From NCBI RefSeq assembly GCF_037975245.1, contig NC_092569.1, positions 6,566,501 to 6,630,500 of the forward strand: DNA of 64,000 nucleotides, in the 5' to 3' direction. Numbering within the stretch: the stretch's first letter is position 1; every line of letters begins with the position of its first letter. Below, in pieces: positions 49,501 through 60,106 of the stretch. The notes below the pieces were generated by a model. The model had not been told where the DNA came from. It saw nothing but the letters and a program-made list of their open reading frames with translations, and did not search any database. The position numbers and the translations under genes were made by a program. This stretch comes from Apostichopus japonicus (taxonomy: Eukaryota; Echinodermata; Holothuroidea; Aspidochirotida; Stichopodidae).

Positions 49501-52500
49501 CATCTAGGTATCATACAAGTCAATAACAATGTTTGAGTTTGTGTATCCTATAAGCATCTAGGTATCATACAAGTCAATAACAATGTTTGAGTTTGTGTGT
49601 CCTATAAGCATCTAGGTATCATACAAGTCAATAACAATGTTTGAGTTTGTGTGTCCTATAAGCATCTAGGTATCATACAAGTCAATAACAATGTTTAAGT
49701 TTGTGTATCCTATAAGCATCTAGGTATCATACAAGTCAATAACAATGTTTGAGTTTGTGTGTCCTATAAGCATCTAGGTATCATACAAGTCAATAACAAT
49801 GTTTGAGTTTGTGTGTCCTATAAGCATCTAGGTATCATACAAGTCAATAACAATGTTTGAGTTTGTGTGTCCTATAAGCATCTAGGTATCATACAAGTCA
49901 ATAACAATGTTTGAGTTTGTGTATCCTATAAGCATCTAGGTATCATACATGTCAATAACAATGTTTGAGTTTGTGTGTCCTATAAGCATCTAGGTATCAT
50001 ACAAGTCAATAACAATGTTTGAGTTTGTGTGTCCTATAAGCATCTAGGTATCATACAAGTCAATAACAATGTTTGAGTTTGTGTGTCCTATAAGCATCTA
50101 GGTATCATACAAGTCAATAACAATGTTTGAGTTTGTGTATCCTATAAGCATCTAGGTATCATACAAGTCAATAACAATGTTTGAGTTTGTGTGTCCTGTA
50201 AGCATCTAGGTATCATACAAGTCAATAACAATGTTTGAGTTTGTGTATCCTGTAAGCATCTAGGTATCATACAAGTCAATAACAATGTTTGAGTTTGTGT
50301 GTCCTATAAGCATCTAGGTATCATACAAGTCAATAACAATGTTTGAGTTTGTGTGTCCTATAAGCATCTAGGTATCATACAAGTCAATAACAATGTTTGA
50401 GTTTGTGTGTCCTATAAGCATCTAGGTATCATACAAGTCAATAACAATGTTTGAGTTTGTGTGTCCTATAAGCATCTAGGTATCATACAAGTCAATAACA
50501 ATGTTTGAGTTTGTGTGTCCTATAAGCATCTAGGTATCATACAAGTCAATAACAATGTTTGAGTTTGTGTGTCCTATAAGCATCTAGGTATCATACAAGT
50601 CAATGACAATGTTTGAGTTTGTGTGTCCTATAAGCATCTAGGTATCATACAAGTCAATAACAATGTTTGAGTTTGTGTGTCCTATAAGCATCTAGGTATC
50701 ATACAAGTCAATAACAATGTTTGAGTTTGTGTGTCCTTTAAGCATCTAGGTATCATACAAGTCAATAACAATGTTTGAGTTTGTGTGTCCTATAAGCATC
50801 TAGGTATCATACAAGTCAATAACAATGTTTGAGTTTGTGTGTCCTATAAGCATCTAGGTATCATACAAGTCAATAACAATGTTTGAGTTTGTGTGTCCTA
50901 TAAGCATCTAGGTATCATACAAGTCAATAACAACGTTTGAGTTTGTGTGTCCTATAAGCATCTGGGTATCATACAAGTCAAAAACAACGTTTGAGTTTGT
51001 GTGTCCTATAAGCATCTGGGTATCATACAAGTCAAAAACAACGTTTCAGTTTGTGTATCCTATAGGCAGCTGGGGTATCATACAAGTCAATAACAATGTT
51101 TGAGTTTGTGTGTCCTATAAGCATCTGGGTATCATACAAGTCAATAACAATGTTTGAGTTTGTGTCTCCTATAAGCATCTGGGTATCATACAAGTCAAAA
51201 ACAACGTTTGAGTTTGTGTCTCCTATAAGCATCTGGGTATCATACAAGTCAAAAACAACGTTTCAGTTTGTGTATCCTATAGGCAGCTGGGGTATCATAC
51301 AAGTCAATAACAATGTTTGAGTTTGTGTCTTCTATAAGCATCTGGGCATCATACAAGTCAAAAACAACGTTTCAGTTTGTGTATCCTATAAGCATCTAGG
51401 TATCATACAAGTCAATAACAATGTTTGAGTTTGTGTGTCCTATTAGCATCTAGGTATCATACAAGTCAATAACAATGTTTGAGTTTGTGTCTCCTATAAG
51501 CATCTGGGTATCATACAAGTCAAAAACAACGTTTCAGTTTGTGTATCCTATAGGCAGCTGGGGTATCATACAAGTCAATAACAATGTTTGAGTTTGTGTC
51601 TTCTATAAGCATCTGGGCATCATACAAGTCAAAAACAACGTTTCAGTTTGTGTATCCTATAGGCAGCTGGGGTATCATACAAGTCAATAACAATGTTTGA
51701 GTTTGTGTGTCCTATTAGCATCTGGGTATCTTAGAAATCAATAATGATGGTTGGGGTTGTGTCCATTAAACTCTTATCTTTACTTCTTTCTCACCCAAAA
51801 AAATTCTGGTATCGATTTAAACTTACCGTAACCCATGTAGGAACCAAATCCACTTTGTTCAGGACAAACATGAGGTGTTTATGAGGCTTGTCTTTCCGTA
51901 GGTAATTTTCGATAAACTTTGACCTTGTTCCCATTGGATCTCTGGCATCTAAAACTTGCAAAAGTACATCTGAGGAATCTATAACCTGTAAAAATAAAAA
52001 ATAGAAAATACCCAAATTACTATTTTCATGACTAGCTTGGGAATAAATTTATTTCTACGTCGGCAAAAAGGAATTGCCATCACCTTGCTTGAAATATATT
52101 AAAGAAATATATTAATATTCCTTTAAAAGAATACAACTGAATACTGAACATAACTCCAGCCTAAGACTGGAAAAAGCTGATACCAGAATCACACCTGCAA
52201 AGAATCAAAGATGACAACTGAAATAGAAAGATATTAGAACAAATTAGGAAGATTCTACAGTAAGCTTAGACAACTATTTTCTAAACAAATGTTAGGAAGA
52301 TTCCACAGTAAGCTAAGACCTACTTTATAAACAAATGTTAGGAAGATTCCACAGTAAGCTAAGACGTACTTTATAAACAAATGTTAGGAAGATTCTACAG
52401 AAGGCACAAAATGTTAGGAACATTCTAGAGTAAACTAAGACTTACTTTATAAAGTTCTCCCCAGATTCTCTTGGACTGTCCAGCTGCCATCACTGGCTCT

Positions 52501-55500
52501 TTTGCTGCATCCTTAAAGCCATCATACTCCACAACGATGTTACTATCTTTCTCTTCACTGTACGAATCGTGGGATTTCTCCACTGAGCTGACCAGATCCT
52601 GGAGAACAACATTACAGAGACGTTAGAATTAAGAGTACAGTCTGCTGTCAAAAATGCAGCTAAATATGTACATGATTTAAAAGCTTGCAACACACATGGT
52701 ACTATGAATATTCAAACACAAATCGAGTTAAACCAAATGTTATCTACCATAATTCTTATTCCAGTTCCCATGAAATTCTCTCAAGTTAATAGAGCAATAG
52801 CCTGTGCAAACTATATCCACAATAATGCAATACCATGATATTTATGATATCATTTATTTAAAGTAACCATTTTTAACAGCAATTCTTGTATGCAGTGTAC
52901 CTTAGGCTAGGTTAATATGCTATGTAAGTGTGGTAGGTGTAGTATTGTTGTTTATTTTCAAAGAGTTTTTCAATGTTGTAAACATTGATGGACCACAACA
53001 AAAAAGGGGGAAGTTTACATTCAAGTGTATTTTCAGGGTAATAGAAGTTATGATGCATACAAACTCGGTTGTTCAAACATTAAAGAACCGACAAGCTCTA
53101 AACCTTAAAATCAGCTTTCAAAAACTTAAATGAATAAAAGGCTTCACCAAGGTTACATCCAATAGTTCAAACATGGTACTTTTGATTGATCAACATGTGA
53201 CTAGACTACATAACAGATGGGATGAGTAAAATAGTGACAGCAGGTTGCTTGCTTTAATATGGGACGACTCATTATGCAACAATGTGTCCAGACTTCAAAC
53301 CAGCAAAGCAAGTTTAGAATTGAAACCAAACATCCACTACTAGGTCTTCATTGGAAGTTGATTTCATTCAAATAGGACTAAGTCATATCAACACAATCTT
53401 CACCTGAATATCTGCCACCTTTAAATTCACTCGCTTCCTTTTCCTCTTAGGTCCAAATGTTGTCTCAAAACTCTCTGTATCTAAGACATGAACCCTTTGA
53501 TGCTGAAAATGAAAAAAACAATCAACAATTAATGATAAATAATACACATCTGGAATTATTTATTTTTTAGATTTCATTTAAATGTCACACAGAAGTGAAA
53601 GTGTGGTAGATAAGAAGATAAGTCCCTTTCTGATCATCTTGGAATAATGCCTGTATCTTCATGGATTGTTTGGAGGATTGTCACGTATATAATAGTCACA
53701 TATTATTATTATTATTATCATCATTATTATTCCTCATTATTCTCAGCATGTGAAATCATCATTCTTTCCCCTTCACTGAGGGAGAGAATGGGGAAGTGGA
53801 GGAACAGAAATGGGGGCAGGATGGAGGGTCTACCAAAAGCTAAAGGCATATATATATTAACTTCCCTATATATATATTACTTTCATTTGTTAAGCCCTGA
53901 TTACTTCCTGGAATGATGAGCTACACTATTTCTCTGTGTTTGAAGGGGGGGGGGGGGGGGTTAAGAGGGGTGAGTGTGGTGGATGGGGGAACCCCACACA
54001 AGTTCTTCCACAGTCATGGCTATGAGTAGTGGTTACCTTTGCTCTCTCCTGCAGCAGTGTGATGGGTAGTTTGGTCTGCCTCATGACTACCTTGTAAGGA
54101 TCCTTCAATGCTTTACCCATCTCTTCTTGGAAGGTCTGCAAAGCAGTCTGAGTAATCACTCTGGTATTTCCTTTAAAGATTGAAGAAGGATCATTTCAGT
54201 CTGTGAATGCATTGTAATGAATATATAAACACAATAGCACATACATACATGTACCAATTCTACAAATACACACTAAGATATGACTTCTGGTGTGGAAGCT
54301 TAGTTGACAGTATGAGCATCTGGAGGTGTACAATCTAAAGTCCTGAACCCTGGGCTGTATACTTCTAAGTACCATCATTTGTACATAAATCAAGGTTTGT
54401 CGATGAATGGAAATGATGAGGGTATGGATGGGGGGGGGAGGAAAAATCAGGCACAATGGGGTTCTTCCTTTCCGGGTTTACTGCCTACATTAGTACATTT
54501 AGAACAATTGATGCCTGCAGCTTTCCTTCCTAAATTATATAAAAATGGTAACTTAATACTGAATACTTTTAGGAAATTGATAAAAAGTTGGTGCAGATTT
54601 CAACAGCACTTTATTTGACAGGCATATTTCTGGTTATCTTTGAGACTTTGCCAAATTATACACAGGTAAAAGTTAGAGGGCCCAACACTTCAGTCCAATG
54701 GTAGCAGGACCTTCTTCACAGGTTAACTATTAAACAGGTCACCTTGACAAACAGTGGCTAAATTAAAATGCAGTTAAGTGATGCTTCAGTCACAGTGTGT
54801 TCTTGACTTGCCTTCTTACTGCCAGACTTACTGGACAGACATCAGTACCAACCAGAAATCTGTAAAATAATAATCTTACCAAACCATTTTCTGTTTGGTT
54901 CCACTCTTGCTACTGTCCCTGAAGGTAATCTATTCTGGTAGGGGGCAGCTTGCACAATTCTTCCTTTCCTATCTCTGTTGATTTAAAAAGAATCAATATA
55001 CATATTATATCAATAAATAGAATCAAAAAGATATTTCACAATAGACAAAGGAAAGGTAGATGAAACATTGTTAGATATGGCCATCCACTCTTTGTGTACA
55101 TACTGTATATTTGTCAATGATACTCAGAAGAAACCAATTTCAATTACAAGTTTTGGTGTGGTCGTAGGGTGTGTATTTGTATAATTGTGAGCAAACACAA
55201 GAGACTAAGCATGTGTCTTGTGGGATTAATATTATTACTACTCATACTGTACATGCACAATTGAGTTTGGCCTGGGCTGGTCACAAGCTTGTGTCACAGA
55301 GGTCAGAATATTGGTATGTCCATCCAAAAAGGTGAAATGAAAGTTGTTAAAAAAAATAATCATGCTATTTTGATTTCTTAGACCATTAGCTTTCTTGTTC
55401 TTTAGTAAAAATTTCATTGGGTTGCAGAAAAAAAGAAGAAAAAAAGTGGTACAGACCAATAGCAGTCCCAACATTTTTGTTACACTTATTTTGCACACGA

Positions 55501-57268
55501 TTAATTTGTTTAAGTCTGTTATATCTAGATGATAGATTACTTGAATAAATGATATAGATTACTTACATAAATGATGGTGTATAAGTCAACTTAGCAGTGA
55601 CAGTAACTTAGACAGTGGGACTCCCCTAAAATAATTCATATAAAAAACAATGCAAATATAGAGTAATTAGAGTTCTGAATAATCCAATTCACAGTTTTGT
55701 GGTTTCAATTCATCGTTTTACAGAACAATCAGTGTCACCTCCAGCAGAATGATGACATTTTGGTATGACAATTGTGGTATGTTTTGTTGACCTTTCCTTG
55801 GATGTGTTTCATTGTAATACGCTAGAGTATGCCAAATAGATCTGTAACTAATACAAACCAAAGGAAAACGTCTGGAATTTTCTGAAACAGTAACATCGCA
55901 ATATGTCTCACACTTGCCAATATTCTTTTTACCTAAAGCAAATCATTTCCTTTTATATTTTAGAAGGTAAAATAGAGTACCTGGTTGGCTTCCCTGACTT
56001 ATACATCCTCAGCCTCTTAATGGTGGCTTTGTCTCTTGCATTATTGCCACCTGCACCCTTTGGGCGATCTGAGGTAAAAGAAATATGAATGTATGAATAA
56101 ATGTAACATAGCAGCAACATATATGTGCTCTTCAAAACAGCACTTAACTTTAGACAATTGGTGAGAAATTACTGAAACTTGACAAGCCTTAACATCTAAA
56201 AACTGCACATGTATTGAATTCAGCATGTAACATATAACACAAGGGAATTAGCCCGGTGAGGGGGTTGTAATAAATTTTGTTTACACCCTCTAAACGTTGT
56301 ATAAATTTGGGGGCGAAAGGATGTTGCGTTTTCCCTTGGGGGGCCGAAACTTTGTCAACCTCTCAGTGATCACAGACTTTACGTGCAAAGTCAATGGGTG
56401 TAAAATTGGCAAAGCTGACTTGCTTGACGGGCCCCTTGCCCCTTTAAAACAAGGGAATGAGCCCGGTGAGGGGGTTGTTATAAATTTCGAATACACCCTC
56501 TAAACGTGGAATGAATTTGGGAGCGAAAGGATGTCACGGTATTCACATGGGGGGGGGGACGAAAGCTTTGTCAACCTCTCAGTGATCATGGACTTAGTTG
56601 TTGGCCGTGGCTATTCTTACGACTAGTCGTAACAATTATTTATAAGCTATTCTTACGACAAAGGCGAATTCAAGCGCAGGAAAGTAAATAAAGCAACTGC
56701 GCATGTAGTAGGGGTAACCCTAACCCTTAACATAACCCTAAACCTCAATCCTAACCCTAACCGGAAATTATTGTTACTCCTTGTCGTAAAAATAGTACTC
56801 CTGGTCATATAAATAGCAACTGCGCATGCGTAGTCGGAAATTATTCTTACGACTAGTCGTAAGAATAGCCACTTTGTTAGTTGTTTTCGCAGAGATTTAG
56901 CCCTCGAAAGCGCTTTAGCCCCCTCTCCAATTATGAAGCCTTTACTATACTACTAGCATTTCTACATAGGCTGACAGTACTACTTAGTACTACTACTACT
57001 AGTGTTCTACTACTACTAGTGTTCCACTAGTATTACTACTAGTTCTAGTACAATTAGGGCCTACTAGAACTGAGTACTAGCTCGGTACGCTATGTAGTTG
57101 TGCCAAACTGCTAAGTGTTACTGTTAGTGTTAGGCCTAGCCTAACCAAGTACTATTTCGTCCAGGCAAGGAGTTTTTAATAGCATCAACCGTTCTTACCA
57201 GGATTCATGCTGTGGTTCGCTTTACTGACGAAATCCCTCTTCTTTCTTCTCTTAACTGTCTTCGACAT
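37570..57268 (-). CDS. GNL2: Nucleolar GTP-binding protein 2 (15 exons, 777 aa)
   Basis: Exons 5' to 3': 57268-57199, 56068-55981, 54974-54880, 54170-54037, 53502-53404, 52598-52446, 51985-51827, 46367-46254, 45929-45696, 43970-43812, 42617-42519, 41650-41239, 40357-40118, 39046-38913, 37713-37570 (TAA). Introns are GT-AG; all phases match; the total is 778 codons with the stop. It is a circularly permuted GTPase of the YlqF/YawG type, with motifs in the order G4 (NKVD, residues 256-259, after [10 protein letters not shown]), G5-like FHAS, G1 (GYPNVGKS, 318-325), G2 (APIAGETK) and G3 (DCPG, 362-365). The N-terminal NGP1 domain ([40 protein letters not shown]) precedes it. Exon 12 is acidic; exons 13-15 are lysine-rich with the conserved KKVGQHYY...NVKNRNRNR tail. 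The family exports and matures the pre-60S ribosomal subunit in the nucleolus (Nog2 in yeast). Human GNL2 is 731 residues; the extra length lies in the low-complexity tail. Intron 7 (5.5 kb) holds a hAT element and a 54-bp array. Confidence 0.96.
37912..38224. mobile_element. CAGGG-ended MITE with 6-bp TSD, copy 3 (313 bp)
   Basis: It begins CAGGGTTGTGCTCACACTGG and ends CCTGAGCACATCCCTG, with TATACT at 37906-37911 and 38225-38230. It is very similar to 14621-14932 along its length. It is located in the last GNL2 intron. Confidence 0.85.
38820..38930 (-). repeat. 54-bp duplication copying the exon 14 splice donor of GNL2
   Basis: The true donor at 38912/38913 reads AAGCAG|GTAAGAGAAAC. An identical exon end and donor lies 54 bp further into the intron (boundary 38858/38859), within a tandem repeat that also shares ACATAAGATAGTG. 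Use of the distal donor would add codons V-R-E-T and then an in-frame TAA, truncating the basic tail. The proximal site is therefore taken as the real one. Confidence 0.8.
42041..42275 (+). mobile_element. tRNA-derived SINE-like copy
   Basis: The head GGAGTGTTAGCTCAGTGGTT, then AACGCCGGTGCCTTTCAATA, resembles a tRNA 5' half with a box A (TTAGCTCAGTGG). TTTTAGTCACTCC at about 42093-42105 is a decayed box B and 3' acceptor. A non-tRNA body follows, with GACTTTGACAAGCC and GAGTTCCTGCTCGCAGGAGG. No target duplication could be fixed. It is intronic in GNL2, between exons 11 and 12. A true tRNA gene is unlikely because the anticodon and T arms do not fold cleanly by eye. Confidence 0.6.
43362..43730. 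mobile_element. hAT-Charlie-like MITE, copy 2 (369 bp)
   Basis: The ends CAGGGGTGGGAAACC and GTTGCCCACCCCTG are flanked by an exact 8-bp duplication CATTAGAG at 43354-43361 and 43731-43738. The interior matches 16978-17310 in reverse. It lies in GNL2 intron 10, so copies of one family sit in two of the three genes. Confidence 0.88.
44545..45680. repeat. Roughly 50-bp degenerate tandem array reaching GNL2 exon 9
   Basis: There are about 20 copies of GATTATGCCAGCTACATACT, then GTTAGAATGAACCAGCTATA, with spacing varying by several bases; each unit contains CCAGCTA twice. The array ends about 15 bp before the 3' boundary of exon 9 (45696), leaving little room for intronic signals beside the donor. 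Small frames inside it are array artefacts. Confidence 0.92.
46790..48960. repeat. Direct repeat of about 170 bp flanking the hAT insertion
   Basis: 46790-46965 and 48795-48960 share CATGTGGCTTGATGATGTCA, GATCAAGTC, TTGTTCATGA, CTCTATCACAT and AATAATGATAGTTG in the same order. Only the right copy runs on into the 54-bp array, so the array probably grew from its end. The hAT element 47070-48712 lies between the two copies. Confidence 0.75.
47070..48712. mobile_element. Non-autonomous hAT-like element, 1643 bp
   Basis: The ends are TAGGGCTGTGAG and a right end whose complement is TAGTGCTGTGCC. An exact 8-bp duplication GTCGAAAT lies at 47062-47069 and 48713-48720. Subterminal regions are packed with CGTTTAAACG palindromes at both ends (about 47100-47150 and 48630-48700), probable transposase-binding sites (inference). 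No transposase frame is visible. A roughly 100-bp interior piece (about 47995-48105) resembles 61590-61690. Confidence 0.88.
48945..51735. repeat. 54-bp tandem array, about 51 copies
   Basis: The unit starts TATAAGCATCTAGGTATCAT and continues ACAAGTCAATAACAATGTTT and GAGTTTGTGTGTCC. The left and centre are almost uniform. From about 50930 to the right edge the units diverge, with GGTATC, AAAAACAACG and AGGCAGCTGGGG variants in short mixed cycles, as expected if homogenisation works in the centre. The array ends about 90 bp from GNL2 exon 7 (51827). Because 54 is a multiple of three, short frames remain open on both strands, without coding meaning. Confidence 0.96.
52244..52445 (-). repeat. 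46-bp repeats carrying copies of the exon 6 splice donor
   Basis: Four to five units of TAGGAAGATTCTACAGTAAG...ACTTTATAAACAAATGTT abut GNL2 exon 6 (left boundary 52446). On the minus strand the real junction is TTTATAAA|GTAAGTC; the repeats carry TTTATAAA followed by GTACGTC or GTAGGTC. The units therefore look like serial duplications of the exon end plus donor, with the decoys weakened by point changes. Reading past the real donor meets TAG after six codons. Confidence 0.8.
56239..56596. repeat. Tandem duplication of about 210 bp
   Basis: Two copies beginning ACAAGGGAATTAGCCCGGTG and ACAAGGGAATGAGCCCGGTG share ACACCCTCTAAACGT, GCGAAAGGATGT and TTGTCAACCTCTCAGTGATC. They lie in GNL2 intron 1, directly before the foldback element at 56607. 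The opposed small frames at 56290-56503 are not considered genes. Confidence 0.8.
56607..56872. mobile_element. Foldback MITE with internal TTAGGG-like repeats, copy B
   Basis: The ends GTGGCTATTCTTACGACTAG and CTAGTCGTAAGAATAGCCAC are perfect inverted repeats over at least 20 bp. The interior at about 56710-56762 has CCCTAACCCTTAACATAACC and CCTAACCCTAACC. It is opposite in orientation to 10810-11083. It lies in GNL2 intron 1. Confidence 0.82.
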
Positions 57269-58004
57269 CTTGGATTAAATTGTCGTACTAACCTCAAAGT
57301 AATAATTCCACTCCTACGGTCTGTAGAAGATACAGTAACACTAACACAGATGTGATATAAGTAGATATTGTACGTGTACGGACCACAAAAATTCACATTG
57401 GACGGACAATGCGTTGATTGCAACATCACGGCTTGGCATACACGAACACATGCTTTAGACCTATGGAACGCCGACAATACCCAAACTCGATAATTCGTCC
57501 ATTATCGGGTGGATGATTCGCTCTGTATGTCAATGTTTAAACCATGCAAGAAAAACGAATATTAACCAAGCATCGTATCACAGGAGTACATATTTGTCAT
57601 CACTTCACCGTGACAAAGCAAAAAAGATTTTCCATTCACAGTCTCAATCCATCTTGTCAGCCTGTTGGGTCCGTCAAGAAATTCCCTTTCAATGTATTGT
57701 AACGCGCCGTCCTCGGTGGTGTGCGCAAGGAAGAGAGGAAATGCGGGAACACAGGAATGAGGCTGTCGAGTGTCGACGGGAGATATTAGAGTTTAAAACG
57801 TTTATTTACGATCTATATACATGTAAAGATGGTGCAAAGTGGTAGTGCACTACAGAGGCAATTATTAAATTACGAAACCATGTTTTAACACATGCTCAGA
57901 AGTCGATGAAGTTCAATATAACACAGTACATTACTAATGGCGGGTCTCGGCACGGAGGGCAGAACGATAGACTTCGGCGCTGAAGATTGGGGTTGACCCT
58001 CGGC

Positions 58005-58140
58005 GTAGTTGGCCGAATGGTGACCGGAGGCGCAGTTGGCGGAATGGTGAACGGCGGCGCAGTTGGCAGAATGATGAACGGCGGCGCAGATGGCGGAATG
58101 GTGAACGACGGTGCAGTCGACGGAATGTTAAACCTGGTCT
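58005..58140. repeat. 27-bp GC-rich tandem repeat, about 5 copies
   Basis: The unit is GGCGCAGTTGGCGGAATGGT plus GAACGGC, in a locally GC-rich patch. On the plus strand 58017-58145 would read a 9-residue repeat (GGAVGGMVN type) ending TAG; on the minus strand an arginine-rich frame (58206-57934) is open. Both openings follow from the 27-bp period, and no start or splice context favours either. Confidence 0.8.
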
Positions 58141-58974
58141 TCTAGACTGTTTTGGTACTCGGCGTCCGATCCGACTTCCTGGGCTGGTGCACCACTGTTT
58201 TCGCAAATAGATGACTCGTTCTTCTCCTAACTCATGGTCAGAATGGTTCGCCTCTTGTTAACTCCGATCCCAATTGCTTTTCAACAGAAACTACTCCCTA
58301 TACCTACAACGTGTGAACCTACACTTAACCCTATTAGAAACATAAGCCACGCCCAGTCTACAACCACCAACCAATAAAACACGATTAAATACGACATGCG
58401 TGCTGGTTAAGATTTAACCACACCTAACATTTTTGGCCCCTGGAACGTGACCTAGACGTCCTTCTCAGTGACGTCCAAAATCGGGCAAATTGAGAGAGTT
58501 CCCCTTAACAGTTGTTCACAAATCAAACAAGTGACACCCCTTACAAGGTTTTATCTAACAAACAATTCCCGTAAAGCGTCAAATATTGTAAAGAATCAAC
58601 CCAAGTTTTAACATTTGATTGGAGAAAATACTTGTTAACGCTAACGACAAAAAAAAAAGCTTTGACGTGTCGTTACAGTATTTTATTTTATAAAATGATG
58701 AATAGTAGTGAATTCTATTACGTTACAATGTTGGATTCCCTGTGACATCGGTTAGAGGAAAGGTAATTAATTAAATATATTATCAACAAAAGTCATTAAG
58801 AGACCTTCCAATTAGATTTATAATGCAGATATGACAAGCAGGCTGGGTGATTGCGACAAAGCTTACTGCAGATCGATAAGGGATACCACTATGATGGGAT
58901 ATTACATACTAACTCGTGATTGGTTAAAAATACGCCTACCACTTAAAAATATCATATTCACATATTCAGCTATT

Positions 58975-59330
58975 GACATATAATGACCTTGCACCTCCAA
59001 TGAAAACAGTACCGTTCATCAAGAGCATCCACATCCTATTTATGAGATTCACCCAAATTTTATCTTGAAATATCGTGTAAACAATATTTTCACATTCGTA
59101 TCTCTACTAACCTCAAATGACCTTGACATCTACCATATACAAAACGGTTTATAACTTAATGCGGTATTCACAGAGATTCATCAACGATATCCTTTTTGAG
59201 ATATCGTGTCACCCGTTCACATACACACACCATCGTAATTGTAAAAGTTATGATTTACGTCGAACGACCACCACGTCCCCCTCCCCTCCCGCCAAAATAA
59301 AGGCCAGGGAGTAAACATTAGGGTAAAAGC
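58975..59330. repeat. Degenerate TGACCTT-type repeat, second block
   Basis: It contains TGACCTTGCACCTCCAATGA, ATGAGATTCACCCAAATTTT, ATATCGTGT twice and TGACCTTGACATCTACCAT. The organisation resembles 20030-20510, with a period near 120 bp. It is probably a dispersed repeat. Confidence 0.5.
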
Positions 59331-60084
59331 ATTACCACAGCTAGAAAATTCAAGTTCCTGTTGCAATCCTTAATACCTGTCTATTTTCGAGAGACTATTT
59401 TCGAGAGCACACCGTAACTGTAAAGCATGGTTGAAGCCTGGATGCAGCAGCATTGCTCCACGTATGACTTAAACTGGACCGTATGTCCCACAAAACTAAA
59501 GTATTTTACATTAGAAAATATTTTATGACACATGATACGATTTTGATGGGATGCGTTTATAGAGAACGTATACAGGGAAAAAATTCTAGAGTAGTGAGCT
59601 GGTAACACTTACCAGATTATGACAAGTTTAACGAAACATGAAAGTTCGTGCTCACTGTTAACGAAAGAAAACAAGCAAAGTTTCATTACTTTAACATCAA
59701 CTTATTACGTAGAATTCATGCAAAATAAGTCATATTTTCCCCTGTCGTTCAATAAGAACTCATGCATTTAGAAGAACTACCACCCTGCAGAGCCGTATAT
59801 CACAGCCTTTGAATTGTTACACAAATGGCGTGCATTAGGATACTTTTTCTGATTGGGTCAATTCTGCTCTATATGGGTCAATGTCATTTCTGACGATGTC
59901 AGGCTACCTTCGAGGGTGACGGTGTCACAGTATGTTAGCACCAATCAAAATAGATCTTAAAGAAGGTTTGGGGTTTCAGCCAATCGCTGTCAAGCACCCC
60001 AAATCAAGATGTCTGCGCCCATAGATGTAAACAAAGTGCAAAGCGTATACGAGAAGAATGGCGACTTCCAGCCCGGCTTCAAGC

Positions 60085-60106
60085 CACTGATCTGTACAGA
60101 TCAGTG
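60085..60106. other. Perfect 22-bp palindrome between 9-bp direct repeats
   Basis: CACTGATCTGTACAGATCAG plus TG equals its own complement. It is bounded by GCTTCAAGC at 60076-60084 and 60106-60114. It falls in the CpG-richer patch at 59980-60200. Confidence 0.85.

Noticed and set aside
51032-51320. Repeat peptides on both strands
   Set aside because: They arise from the 54-bp array inside a GNL2 intron.
57513-57845. 110-codon plus-strand ORF upstream of GNL2, possible divergent gene
   Set aside because: The arginine-rich start hints at a mitochondrial leader, but no domain, conserved motif or splice partner could be seen. It needs transcript evidence.
57850-58440. Possible solo LTR or decayed LTR retrotransposon
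   Set aside because: The stretch TTTTTGGCCCCTGGAACGTG near 58430 faintly resembles a primer-binding site, but no second LTR, TG...CA pair or target duplication was found.
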